Below are positions 16,938-25,975 of a stretch of 64,000 nucleotides of DNA, one piece after another. Under the pieces are notes generated by a model. It worked only from the letters and a program-made list of their open reading frames with translations. It did no database searches and was not told the origin of the DNA. Source of the stretch: DATJBF01 sp035515475 (GTDB taxonomy: Bacteria > Verrucomicrobiota > Verrucomicrobiia > Palsa-1439); NCBI GenBank assembly GCA_035515475.1, contig DATJBF010000049.1:25126-89125 (forward strand), in the 5' to 3' direction. Each line of letters opens with the position of its first letter. Position 1 is the stretch's first letter. The translations under genes were made by a program, and so were the position numbers.

Positions 16938-19844
16938 GTGAGCGTGAGGGGGTGGAGAAACGGTCTGGGGGTCGTATCGATGGTGCTCTGGCTCGCACCA
17001 GTGACGTTCGGCTCCGTCATCCTCGTAACCAATGACTATCCGACCATTCAAGCGGCGATCGACGCCGCCAACCCGAACGATACGATTCAAGTACAAGCGG
17101 GCAGCTATGACGAGTTTCTGACCATTACCAAGCCGCTCAGCATCATCGGGTCCGGATCCACGAATTGCGTCGTTCACCAGACCAATGACGTGTTGGTTAC
17201 CATCACCTCCGCCGGCGCCGTCGAGTTGGCCGGCATGGAAATTTGTGGCGGCGAGCCGGCATTCGGGGGCGGTTTCTCGCCGTCAGTACCCGAAGGGATT
17301 GTCGCGTCCAACACCACCCTGACCCTCAACGGCGTCACGGTCAACCTGACGCGCAACATCGCCGTGACCGTCGTCGATGGCTCGCTCTATGCCACGAACG
17401 TGGCGCTTTACACGCGGAGCCTGCTGGAGCAATGGGACATCGGATTTCAGTTGAAGGGCTGTTTCGCGCGCATCTACCAGTTGACCCAGCAAGCCGGCCA
17501 GATCGATCACACCGTCAACATCAACGATCTGCCGGCGAACTTTTCCGACGTGCACGTTGAGAATTCCACGATCCAAGCGTCGCACCTGGATTATGGTGAG
17601 TGTGTCCGGACATATGCGGAGAGTTCGGTGGTGATCAGCAACTGCGACTTCTATCGCGCGCCGGGCGGGGAGGCGGTCACGATCGGCAACCAGGCGGTCG
17701 GCGTGAATGCTTATTCGAACTCCGTCGTGATTGTCGGAAACGTGATTGACAATGTCCCGACGGGCATCCGGGTCTTCGGTTCGCTGCCCAACAGCAACGT
17801 CATCAAGATCGAGCACAATGTGATCTCCAACTGTGAGAGCAACGGCCTTCTCGAGGTCTCCATGTCGTACGAGGGAATCGACCTGGGCGGCGGTGTGGCC
17901 CAGTCGGCTGGACAGAACGTGTTCTCGAATCCCAATGCGCGCGACGTGGAATTGAGTGGCTCGGCCGGCAACATCCACGCCCTCTCCAATTGCTGGACGA
18001 CCGCGAACCCCGACGACAGTATTATTGACCAACTCGATTCCGGCCTCCTGGGGCGGGTTACGTACAACCCGACGTACTGCGCGCCCCTCGTCGTGAATTG
18101 TTCCCTGCTGCCCGCAATCGCCACCAACGTCGTCGGCCTGGCCGATACCGTTACCGCCACGGTGACAACCAACGGCAACCCCGTGGCCAGCGCATCCGTC
18201 GCGTTCAGCGTGATCAGCGGACCAAATGTGGGCCAAGGCACGAACGAAACGACCGACGCGGGCGGACACGTCAGCTTTCTCTACACCGGTGATGGGGGCA
18301 TCGGCTCCGACACGATCCAAGCGATTGCGACGGTCGACGGTAACTCGTCCACCAGCACCGCCACCAAGGTGTGGATCGGCGTGTCTCCCCAAATCACCTG
18401 TCCGGCCGATATCGTCACCAACACGGCGCTCGGCACTTGCGCCCGGACCCTTTCCTATGACGCGAGCGCCGTGGGTACTCCGACGCCCGTCATCACGTAT
18501 GAACCGCCCAGCGGCACCAGTTTCGCTCCGGGCGTTGCCACCGTGACTGCCACCGCCTCCAACACCTACGGCACGGCCCAATGCTCGTTCACCGTCACGG
18601 TCAGCGACAACGAACCGCCGAAAATCAGCTGCGTCGGCGATGTTGCGACCAACATCCCCTTCGGCCAGACCCAGGTGAACGTCGCGTTCGGCGCGCCGAC
18701 CGCCAGCGACAACTGCGGTGCCGTCACCAACTACTGCTCCCCAGCTTCCGGCTCCGCCTTCGCACTCGGCACCAATACTGTTACCTGCACTGCCGTCGAC
18801 GGCGCCAGCAATACCAACGTCTGTACCTTCCATGTCATCGTGCTCGGCTTGCCCAACCAGCCACCCGTCGCCCAGTGCAGCAACATCACCGTGAGTGCCG
18901 ATGTCAACTGCCAGGCGAACGTTTCGCCACTTGAGGTGGATGCCGGTTCGTTCGACAATGACGGCACCATTACCAGCCGATCGCTGAATCCCGCCGGGCC
19001 CTACACCGAGGGCAGAAACGACGTCACCCTGACCGTCTTCGACGACCAAGGCGCCTCCAATACCTGCAACGCGCAGATCATCGTCGCCGACACCACCCCT
19101 CCCGCCATCGGACCGTGTAACGACATCGTTACCAACGTGCCAGCCGATGTCACCAACGCCGTTGTCAACTTCGACGCGCCCGCCACCAGCGACAATTGCA
19201 GCGTGGCCAGCGTCAGCAGCGTCCCGGCCAGTGGCTCGACCTTCTTTCTCGGCACCAATACGGTCGTATCCACCGTGACCGATACTTCGGGCAACACGAA
19301 CGCGTGCACCTTCCGCGTCATCGTGCAGCAACCGGCTCCGTCGCCCGACGACCTGGCCGTCCTGAGCGTCAAGCCGCCCAAGAAAATCAGCCTCAGCACC
19401 AAGAAGCCCAGCCAGACCAAGCCCGTCAGAATAGCGATTCGGAACGTCGGATCCCAGACCGTAACCATCGATACCATCGGAGAACTCACGAACCTGGTCG
19501 CGTTGACCGTCCAATCGCTCGGCACCTGCCCCTCGCCCGTTCCGCAAATCGTCGTGCCGAAGACGAACTTCCCGCTCAAGCTCGCGCCGAAGAAGAGACT
19601 CACGGTCGTCTACAAGGTCACATTCGACTGCGTCAACGATCCCGCCCGCGGTGTCGGGCACGAAGACTTCCGCTATACGGTTACGCTCGACCACGCCGCG
19701 CTGGATGGCCGAGCCGACGCCAATCCCACCAACGACCATTGCCCGCGCGGCCCCAGCGGCAGCGACAAAGGTTGCGGAGCCAAAGATCCCGTGACCAAAC
19801 AACTGGGAGCCGACGTCTTCACCGAGGTCGTCCAGAAGCCGTAG
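16938..19844 (+). CDS. secreted beta-helix / Ig-like / HYR-type repeat protein (paralogue 1)
   Basis: 968-residue predicted secreted protein. The GTG at 16938 starts a signal peptide (GLGVVSMVLWLAPVTFGS). NDYPTIQAAIDAANPNDTIQ opens a right-handed beta-helix of the pectin-lyase/NosD type (about 35-370). Next come an Ig-like Big_1-type domain (about 385-480) and HYR-like modules marked by ISCVGDVATN, TASDNCG and GTNTVTCTA. A C-terminal domain with KPSQTKPVRIAI ends the protein. No catalytic residues for polysaccharide cleavage were identified, so adhesion or a structural surface role is as likely as an enzyme. Divergent from miaA. It shares its start region and C-terminus with the next gene. 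Confidence 0.75.
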   Translation: MSVRGWRNGLGVVSMVLWLAPVTFGSVILVTNDYPTIQAAIDAANPNDTIQVQAGSYDEFLTITKPLSIIGSGSTNCVVHQTNDVLVTITSAGAVELAGMEICGGEPAFGGGFSPSVPEGIVASNTTLTLNGVTVNLTRNIAVTVVDGSLYATNVALYTRSLLEQWDIGFQLKGCFARIYQLTQQAGQIDHTVNINDLPANFSDVHVENSTIQASHLDYGECVRTYAESSVVISNCDFYRAPGGEAVTIGNQAVGVNAYSNSVVIVGNVIDNVPTGIRVFGSLPNSNVIKIEHNVISNCESNGLLEVSMSYEGIDLGGGVAQSAGQNVFSNPNARDVELSGSAGNIHALSNCWTTANPDDSIIDQLDSGLLGRVTYNPTYCAPLVVNCSLLPAIATNVVGLADTVTATVTTNGNPVASASVAFSVISGPNVGQGTNETTDAGGHVSFLYTGDGGIGSDTIQAIATVDGNSSTSTATKVWIGVSPQITCPADIVTNTALGTCARTLSYDASAVGTPTPVITYEPPSGTSFAPGVATVTATASNTYGTAQCSFTVTVSDNEPPKISCVGDVATNIPFGQTQVNVAFGAPTASDNCGAVTNYCSPASGSAFALGTNTVTCTAVDGASNTNVCTFHVIVLGLPNQPPVAQCSNITVSADVNCQANVSPLEVDAGSFDNDGTITSRSLNPAGPYTEGRNDVTLTVFDDQGASNTCNAQIIVADTTPPAIGPCNDIVTNVPADVTNAVVNFDAPATSDNCSVASVSSVPASGSTFFLGTNTVVSTVTDTSGNTNACTFRVIVQQPAPSPDDLAVLSVKPPKKISLSTKKPSQTKPVRIAIRNVGSQTVTIDTIGELTNLVALTVQSLGTCPSPVPQIVVPKTNFPLKLAPKKRLTVVYKVTFDCVNDPARGVGHEDFRYTVTLDHAALDGRADANPTNDHCPRGPSGSDKGCGAKDPVTKQLGADVFTEVVQKP

Positions 19845-19958
19845 CGGTCCCGGAAACGCAAGCGAGTCGAGATCGTTCCGATCGAGCGGGTGATGCAGGT
19901 CCGCGCGGCCAGCGAATTGTGGTCGACAAATGGGGCGGCTTCGGAGAGAGTCGCCCCT

Positions 19959-22502
19959 GTGAGCGCAAGGAGGTGGAGAGGTGCTCCACGTTGTGCAGTG
20001 GCCGCGTTGGGATTGTGCTTGGCGCCCGCGGCGTTCGGCGCCGTCATCCTGGTGACCAATGATTACCCGACCATCCAGGCGGCGATCGACGCCGCCAGTC
20101 CCAACGACACGATCCAGGTGCAGCCGGGCATCTACCGGGAGTACCTGAACATCCTCAAACCGGTGCGGATCATCGGCTCCGGATCGGCAACTTGCTTCGT
20201 CCACCATACCAATGACCCGCTCGTTCTGGTCAACTCCCCGGGCGTCGTCGAGTTGGCGGGAATGGACATCAGCGGCGGTTCGTCCGTTACGGGTGACCTC
20301 TTTTCGGCGTCTCAGGTGATCGCTGGAATCCACTCGACGACGCAGGTCCAGCCACTGGGGCTCTGGCCGGGATATGTGGCGCATGGGATCGTCGCGTCCA
20401 ACACGATCGTGGTCCTCAACGACGTGTCACTCAACACGATCGCCAATTATATGGTGACGGTCATCGACGGCACGCTGTACGCCACCAACATGGCACTCGA
20501 TACCCGGGCCAGCCTCTATAGCGGGCAATGCGACCTCGGGTTGGCGTTGGACGGCTGCGTGGCCCGCATCTTCCACCTGACCCAGCAGAGCGGCCACATC
20601 GATCATACCATCAACATCGACACCGGCTATTACCCGTACCTGTCGAACGATGTCCAAGTGGACAGCTCGATGATCCGCGCGTCCCGATTGAGTTGGGGGG
20701 AGTGCATTCGGCTCTACAATGGGACCACCATCGTGATCACCAATTGCGACTTCTATCGCGTGCCCGGCGGTGACTCACCGATCGCCATGGGAAACCAGGC
20801 GGTCGGCGTCAACGGGTACTCCAACACCGTGACGATCTGCGGGAATCTGTTTGGCGGAATGCCGACCGGCCTCCGGGTCCATGGCACGGCCGACGACAGC
20901 AACCGCGTCAAAATCGAGCACAATGAATTCGTCAACTGCGACAGCAACGCCGTTCTGGTCGACGACATGCCGTACGAAGAAATCGATCTCGGCGGCGGCC
21001 CGTTCCAGTCGGCGGGCCAGAACTACTTTCACAATCCCGGCGCGTCCGATGTGGAATTGGAGCAGCCAAGCGGTCCGGCGCCGTTCACCGATATCCACGC
21101 CGCATCCAACTGCTGGACAACCGCCAACCCCGACGACAGCATCTGGGACAAGCTCGATTCACCATCCCTCGGCCGGGTCCTTTCCGATCCGGCATATTGT
21201 GAGGACATCCCTCTCTGCGCGTTGGATCCCGAGCTGGCCACCAACACCGTCGGCACCGCCCGCACGGTTACCGCCACTGTCGCCGTCAACGGTCTGCCCG
21301 CGGCCGGCGTGGCCGTGAGTTTCAGCGTCTCGGGTACCCAAGCCATCAGTCCCACGAACGTGGTCACCGATGGCGATGGCCAAGCCAGCTTCACCTACAC
21401 GGGTAGCGACATCGGGACAGACACCGTTCTTGCCGTAGGCAACATCGGCGTGTACCGGTTCGGTCGCCAAGCCACCATGGTGTGGCTCGGCGTCGCCCCG
21501 GAAATCGCCTGCCCGGGGGACATCGTCACCAACACTGCCGGCGGCTGCACGCCCCTGGTCGACTGCACCGTGACCCGCAGTGGCACGCCCACGCCTGCCT
21601 TTAGGTGCAACATTGGCAACATCAGCAACGTCGACCTCTCCGCTCCGTATCCATTTCCGGCGGGCACCTGGACCGTGAATTGCCTCGCCTCCAACAATTA
21701 CGGCACCGCCACGTGTTCGTTCAACGTCACCGTCAAGATCAGCCCGCCGCCGTGGATCGTGTGTCCCGGCGACATCGTGACCAATCTCCCCATCGGTCAG
21801 ACCCAAGCCGACATTACCTTCGGGGCGCCCACAGCCGGCGCCTATTGCGACGGCACCGTTACTGCCAGTTGTGCGGCTTCGTCCGGCAGCACCTTCCCAC
21901 TCGGCACGAACACCGTTACCTGTATGGCGATTGATTCTACTTCCAACACCAACACCTGCACCTTCAACGTGATCGTCCTCGGATCGCTGGCGACGCCACA
22001 CGACCTGACCGTCCTGAGCGTCAAACCACCGAAGAGAATCCACCTCAGCACCACCAAGCCGAGCCAGACCAAGCCTGTCAAAGTCGTGCTCCAGAATCTT
22101 GGACCACAGGCCGAAACCATCGACACCATCGAAGAACTCAGGGGTTTGGTAACCTTGGCCGTCGAGTCCCTCGGCACCTGTGCGTCGCCCACTCCGCAAA
22201 TCGTCGTGCCCAGAAGGGGCTTCCCACTCGTGCTTGCACCGAAGAAAAAACTCACCGTCGTCTACAACGTTACGTTCGACTGCGCCAGCGATCCCACCCG
22301 CGGCGCCGGGCACGCGGACTTCCGCTACACCGTCACGCTCAACCACGCCGCACTCGACGGCAACGCTGACACGCAAATGTCCAACGACGTCTGTCCGCGT
22401 CCGCCCAACCCGGCCATCCGTGACAAAGGTTGCGGGAGCAAGGACCCGGCGACCAAACACCTCGGAGCCGACGTCCTGACCGATGTTGTTGTGAAGCCGT
22501 AG
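19959..22502 (+). CDS. secreted beta-helix / Ig-like / HYR-type repeat protein (paralogue 2)
   Basis: 847-residue paralogue of the preceding protein with the same order: signal peptide (LGLCLAPAAFGA), NDYPTIQAAIDAASPNDTIQ, beta-helix, Ig-like domain, HYR-like modules, and a C-terminal domain with KPSQTKPVKVVL ending VVVKP. It has fewer HYR-like modules, which explains the shorter length. The GTG at 19959 lies in the same sequence context as its neighbour's start (GTGAGCG, then AGG and GGTGGAGA). The upstream 40 bp are also similar, so the duplication included control sequence. The gap to paralogue 1 is 114 bp. Confidence 0.75.
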   Translation: MSARRWRGAPRCAVAALGLCLAPAAFGAVILVTNDYPTIQAAIDAASPNDTIQVQPGIYREYLNILKPVRIIGSGSATCFVHHTNDPLVLVNSPGVVELAGMDISGGSSVTGDLFSASQVIAGIHSTTQVQPLGLWPGYVAHGIVASNTIVVLNDVSLNTIANYMVTVIDGTLYATNMALDTRASLYSGQCDLGLALDGCVARIFHLTQQSGHIDHTINIDTGYYPYLSNDVQVDSSMIRASRLSWGECIRLYNGTTIVITNCDFYRVPGGDSPIAMGNQAVGVNGYSNTVTICGNLFGGMPTGLRVHGTADDSNRVKIEHNEFVNCDSNAVLVDDMPYEEIDLGGGPFQSAGQNYFHNPGASDVELEQPSGPAPFTDIHAASNCWTTANPDDSIWDKLDSPSLGRVLSDPAYCEDIPLCALDPELATNTVGTARTVTATVAVNGLPAAGVAVSFSVSGTQAISPTNVVTDGDGQASFTYTGSDIGTDTVLAVGNIGVYRFGRQATMVWLGVAPEIACPGDIVTNTAGGCTPLVDCTVTRSGTPTPAFRCNIGNISNVDLSAPYPFPAGTWTVNCLASNNYGTATCSFNVTVKISPPPWIVCPGDIVTNLPIGQTQADITFGAPTAGAYCDGTVTASCAASSGSTFPLGTNTVTCMAIDSTSNTNTCTFNVIVLGSLATPHDLTVLSVKPPKRIHLSTTKPSQTKPVKVVLQNLGPQAETIDTIEELRGLVTLAVESLGTCASPTPQIVVPRRGFPLVLAPKKKLTVVYNVTFDCASDPTRGAGHADFRYTVTLNHAALDGNADTQMSNDVCPRPPNPAIRDKGCGSKDPATKHLGADVLTDVVVKP

Positions 22503-22538
22503 CCATCCCCGAACCAAGATGGTAAGCTCGTCGACGTC

Positions 22539-22817
22539 ATGGAGGTCGAACGCACCACCTTCCTCGTGCGCGTGCAGCCGCGCGCGAAACGGAACGCCGT
22601 CCAACCCGCGGCGGGCGGCGGCCTCAAAGTGTACGTCACCGCTCCACCCGAAGACGGCCGCGCCAACGAGGCGGTCGTCGAGGTGCTCGCCGAGTGGCTC
22701 GGGGTAAAGCGCCGACAGGTGGAGATCGTGAGCGGCGAGACCAACCGTAACAAGGTCGTGCGGGTCACGGGGGTGTCGTCCGCACAACTCGAAGCCGCCT
22801 TACATCAGCGGCGCTGA
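22539..22817 (+). CDS. yggU: DUF167/YggU-family protein
   Basis: 92-residue protein of the YggU/DUF167 family: VRVQPRAKRNAV (10-21), LKVYVTAPPEDGRANEAVVE (29-48) and VSGETNRNKVVRV (64-76) are diagnostic. Its biochemical role is unknown. The 3' end overlaps the convergent moeB-like gene by 13 bp. Confidence 0.92.
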   Translation: MEVERTTFLVRVQPRAKRNAVQPAAGGGLKVYVTAPPEDGRANEAVVEVLAEWLGVKRRQVEIVSGETNRNKVVRVTGVSSAQLEAALHQRR

Positions 22818-23542
22818 GAACAGGTCGGGCAGTTCGGGTCGCGGCGCACCTTGAGCACGCGGACATCGCCGTCGGCACCGCTCCACAACATGAGTCGACC
22901 TTTGAGGTTGCGACCGACGCCGGTCAGGTATTTCAAGGCCTCCATCGCTTCCATCACGCCGATGACGCCCGGGGTCGCGCCGAGCACGGGGAACACCTCT
23001 TTCGGTGGCGACTCGGGAAAGATGCAGCGCAGACACGGCGTTTCCGGCGACTGGACGAACGTGAGGCGGCCTTCCAATCCCCAGATGCTGCCGTGAACGA
23101 GCGGGATCTGCTTGCGTATCGCGCACTCGTTCAGCAGATAGCGCGTCGGGAAATTGTCCATGCAATCCACAATCACTTTCGCGTCGCCCACCAGCGCGTC
23201 GACGTTCGCCGCCTCGATTCTTTCCGTGACGGCCGTCACACGAATCGACGGGTTCAGGCGTTCGAGCGTGGCTTTCCCGGAGATGGCCTTGTTGGTGCCG
23301 ATGCGCGAATCGTCGTGGAGGATCTGGCGGTTGAGGTTGACGAGTTCGGGCGCGTCGAAATCGCAAAGCTTGATGTGGCCCACGCCGGCGACTGCGAGGT
23401 AAATGGACGCAGGGGAACCGAGTCCGCCCGCGCCGGCGACAAAGACCGTGGAGTTTTTCAGTTTGACTTGGGCCGCCTCACCCCAGCCGTCAATCAGCAT
23501 CTGGCGGCTGTAGCGTTTTCGGTCGTCGTCGGACAAATGCAT
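22805..23542 (-). CDS. moeB: ThiF/MoeB/HesA-family sulfur-carrier adenylyltransferase
   Basis: 245-residue E1-like enzyme that adenylates the C-terminal Gly of a ubiquitin-fold sulfur carrier (MoaD, ThiS or similar). VAGAGGLGSPASIYL at about 36-50 is the ATP-binding loop. DFDAPELVNLNRQIL holds the Asp and Arg contacts. CLRC and CPTC are the paired zinc Cys motifs. Start MHLSDDDRKRYSRQML at 23542. The partner carrier gene is not in the window, so molybdopterin versus thiamine or another sulfur-transfer role cannot be decided. There is no C-terminal rhodanese domain. Confidence 0.85.
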   Translation of the reverse strand: MHLSDDDRKRYSRQMLIDGWGEAAQVKLKNSTVFVAGAGGLGSPASIYLAVAGVGHIKLCDFDAPELVNLNRQILHDDSRIGTNKAISGKATLERLNPSIRVTAVTERIEAANVDALVGDAKVIVDCMDNFPTRYLLNECAIRKQIPLVHGSIWGLEGRLTFVQSPETPCLRCIFPESPPKEVFPVLGATPGVIGVMEAMEALKYLTGVGRNLKGRLMLWSGADGDVRVLKVRRDPNCPTCSQRR

Positions 23543-23653
23543 CGAATCACCCCTCGCACAGCGAGGATTGGACAAACGGGCTGAAACAAACGCCGCGAAT
23601 GTACTGAACGGCCGGCCAGGGAACAATACAAAACCGGGCTTTCCGATTCTCTC

Positions 23654-24022
23654 TCAACCAGCCTTCCTCTTATGAATCGTCACGGAATTGCCATCGGGAT
23701 CGGACACGATGGCGAGGTGACAGACCGGTGTCTCCGTGGGGTCGACGACGAACTTGATGCCGTCCCGCCGGAGCCGGTTGATGGCCGCGTTGAAATCGTC
23801 GACCTCGAGCGCCGCGCAACCGCCGCCCGCCGACGGATTGAACCCCGGATACCCGAAGCCGATGCCGAGCGTGCCCGGCCCGATGTCATACTCGATCATG
23901 CCGGCCTTCTCGTTGCCGAACACGCGTGACGCCGTCAGACCCAAAGTGCCTTCGTAAAACCGGCGCGCCCGCTGGGAGTCGGTGACCGGATAGACCGTAA
24001 ACGCGATTTCAATGACTCTCAT
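23654..24022 (-). CDS. VOC (glyoxalase/bleomycin resistance-like) family protein
   Basis: 122-residue vicinal-oxygen-chelate fold protein. DSQRARRFYEGTLGL (15-29) and HLAIVSDPDGNSVTIHKRK (102-120) are the two family half-motifs. GGAGGAAT stands directly before the ATG at 24022. Substrate unknown; members include dioxygenases, isomerases and resistance proteins. Confidence 0.85.
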   Translation of the reverse strand: MRVIEIAFTVYPVTDSQRARRFYEGTLGLTASRVFGNEKAGMIEYDIGPGTLGIGFGYPGFNPSAGGGCAALEVDDFNAAINRLRRDGIKFVVDPTETPVCHLAIVSDPDGNSVTIHKRKAG

Positions 24023-24035
24023 ATTCCTCCCCGTG

Positions 24036-24115
24036 CAGTACTGGTGGCGCGAGCCCTGGTCGCCCCTGGCCGCCTTTGGCGCCGCCGGAGGCGGGTAAAC
24101 GTCTCTCTCGCGGCG
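24036..24115. repeat. partial GCGACCAGGGG/GGGTAAAC repeat
   Basis: Inverse-orientation partial copy of the repeat at 2447-2526 (shared blocks: GAGAG, TTTACCCGCC, GGCGGCGCCA, GCGACCAGGG). Lies between the VOC and thioesterase genes. Confidence 0.7.
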
Positions 24116-24116
24116 G

Positions 24117-24494
24117 TTATCGAACCGGAACCGCCTTGCCGTTCTCATCGATGGCTACGTACACAATTTCCGCGCTCGTCACCCGAACCTCCTCGTGCGG
24201 CGGCGCGGAACGTTTGGCGTCTACCGTCACGCGCACGGTGACCGATTTGGTGCCCCGTTTGACCGTCTCGGTATAAAAGCTGACGAGGTCGCCGACGTAC
24301 ACCGGCGCGATGAACTTGACCTCGTGCATCGCAACGGTCACCAGCTTTCGGGAGGAATGCCGCCGGGCCTCGACGACTCCGGCAAGGTCCAGGTAATTCA
24401 GGATGACGCCGCCAAAGATCGTCCCGAACGCGTTGGTGTCCTTCGGCATCATCACGACGCGAATCGCCGGTTGCAGTTCACCTTGAGTCGGCAT
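24117..24494 (-). CDS. hotdog-fold acyl-CoA thioesterase (YciA-like)
   Basis: 125-residue hotdog-fold protein. MMPKDTNAFGTIFGGVILNY (16-35) matches the YciA/acyl-CoA hydrolase motif with its catalytic Asp. VTVAMHEVKFIAPVYVGDL follows as expected. Predicted cytoplasmic hydrolysis of acyl-CoA to acid and CoA. Start MPTQGELQPAI at 24494. The longer frame has no support and runs into the phd-like region. Confidence 0.87.
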   Translation of the reverse strand: MPTQGELQPAIRVVMMPKDTNAFGTIFGGVILNYLDLAGVVEARRHSSRKLVTVAMHEVKFIAPVYVGDLVSFYTETVKRGTKSVTVRVTVDAKRSAPPHEEVRVTSAEIVYVAIDENGKAVPVR

Positions 24495-24590
24495 CGTAGT
24501 AATATGTCCGTTCAAAACGACGAAAGCGAGAATTTGATTTCGACATCGCCTTCGCCAGCCTGCTATGTTTCGCCGTCTCGATGGCTTATG

Positions 24591-24845
24591 ATGACCGTTG
24601 ACATGAAACACGCGAAGGCGCCGCTCGCCAAGTATGCCCGCGAGGCGAAGCATGGTCCTGTCGTCGTCACGACGAACGGCAGGCCCGTTGCCGCCGTGGT
24701 TTCGATCAAGAACGCCGATCTGGAAACAATTGCCCTAAGCACCGACCCCAAGTTTCTCGCCCTGATTGAACGCTCTCGGAGGCGTCAAGCCCGGCACGGT
24801 GGAATCTCCTCAACCGAAATACGCCGACGACTCGGCTCGAAATAG
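24591..24845 (+). CDS. orphan Phd/YefM-type antitoxin-like protein
   Basis: 84-residue Phd/YefM-family protein: APLAKYAREAKHGPVVVTTN (9-28) and GRPVAAVVSI are the N-terminal DNA-binding fold. The C-terminal tail (RRRQARHGGISSTEIRRRL) would be the toxin-binding part. No RelE, Doc or PIN toxin frame follows in the next 350 bp, so it is an orphan. ATG 24588 or 24591 are equally possible. Confidence 0.75.
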   Translation: MTVDMKHAKAPLAKYAREAKHGPVVVTTNGRPVAAVVSIKNADLETIALSTDPKFLALIERSRRRQARHGGISSTEIRRRLGSK

Positions 24846-25200
24846 CCCGCAGGAATAGGTTTTCTCCAGCGTGACTGAGCAGGGGCAAATTCGACTTGGC
24901 AAAGGCGGTCACATCTCCCGGAGGCGGTCGCGGGCTTGACGTGCGCAGCTTTCCCGCAGGCTTTCACCAGCGTTGCGCCGGCGAATGGGAAATAGGGCGC
25001 TAGGATAGACGACATCGCGTGCTGCTTTGGCTCTTCTTCTTCAACCAGGAGATGCAGGTCCGCGGTTTCCGTTGAAGAGCCTTTTCAAGCAGCGGTCGCT
25101 CGAACTGCGTTGGCGACGGATCGTGGCTGGGCCAACGCGCCGGCTGGTCGCACGGCGGGCGGCGCGACCGGCGAGCCAGTCCTCCCACGAAATGGGACGG
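24846..25200. other. gap without a supportable gene
   Basis: 355 bp downstream of the phd-like gene. Both strands hold only short overlapping frames without family signatures. This is where a toxin gene would be expected but none is seen. Confidence 0.5.
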
Positions 25201-25845
25201 TCAATCGGTATCGAAGGGATTTTTGGTTTTGAGTTCACGGGCGATTTCGGCAACGAGCTTCTGGCACGCTTCAAAATTACAGTAGTTTGGCGAACGGGCA
25301 AGCCGTTTGACTTCGTTCCAGTTCACATCGACTTGGCCGGTCAGACCGACGGCGATGAGCGCGCGGGCGCAGGCGAGCGCTTCGGCATTGGGCTGCGGAT
25401 AAACTGAAACCAGCACGCGTTCTACCAGCAAGTCCTCGGGTTTCATCAACAACACTTCGCCGTACGGCCCCTGCAACTTGCGGAACGAGGTGGTGGACTC
25501 CGTTTCGACCGGCCCGAGCAGATCGACGAACATGCCGGCAACTTCCCAACTGCGGGGACCGCCTTTGCCGCCGAGTTGCCCCATGACACCCTGGCGTAAA
25601 CGCAAGGGGATAGGCCGTGCAGCATCCACGGGGCACAAATCGAGGTCGCCGGATGCATAGGCACCCTCAGTGTAGAACTCGATCGCCGAACCTCCGACCA
25701 CAACCAGGTCGATACCGCGTTCACGAAAAAGGGCACAGCACAGCGACGCCAGTACCTGACTTTTTACCGTCGGATCGGTTTGAGCGCGAATCTCGGCGAG
25801 CGCACGGTCAATCTTGTCTTGATCCACGTCGCCCAGTATAGCCAA
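25201..25845 (-). CDS. nucleotidyltransferase-fold protein (AbiEii/MNT-like)
   Basis: 214-residue protein. LVVVGGSAIEFYTEGAYASG then DLDL (residues 47-70) fits the GGS...DxD nucleotidyltransferase signature used by AbiEii toxins and minimal nucleotidyltransferases. MKPEDLLVERVL (134-145) is the following helix common in that group. The substrate is unknown, and no AbiEi-like antitoxin is adjacent. TTG start at 25845, or GTG at 25827; a TATACT sequence 7 nt before the GTG would fit a leaderless transcript. The phd-like gene 350 bp away is convergent, so any pairing is speculative. Confidence 0.65.
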   Translation of the reverse strand: MAILGDVDQDKIDRALAEIRAQTDPTVKSQVLASLCCALFRERGIDLVVVGGSAIEFYTEGAYASGDLDLCPVDAARPIPLRLRQGVMGQLGGKGGPRSWEVAGMFVDLLGPVETESTTSFRKLQGPYGEVLLMKPEDLLVERVLVSVYPQPNAEALACARALIAVGLTGQVDVNWNEVKRLARSPNYCNFEACQKLVAEIARELKTKNPFDTD

Positions 25846-25975
25846 GCCGAACTGGGAATGCTACTTCCGCTTGGGATTGCCAGACGGGGTTGTCGCCAGG
25901 CTCGGAGATGAGAGATGTGCGTGCCCGACCGACGTTTCTTGCGCCTCTATGCGGCCAAACAAATCTGCCAGTCAG

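Noticed and set aside
17283..20384. 1033-codon minus-strand frame
   Set aside because: Antisense to the two secreted beta-helix genes, Asp/Val/Gly/Arg-biased without domains; a shadow of GC-rich codon use.
21159..22787. 542-codon minus-strand frame
   Set aside because: Antisense to paralogue 2 and yggU, with no family features.
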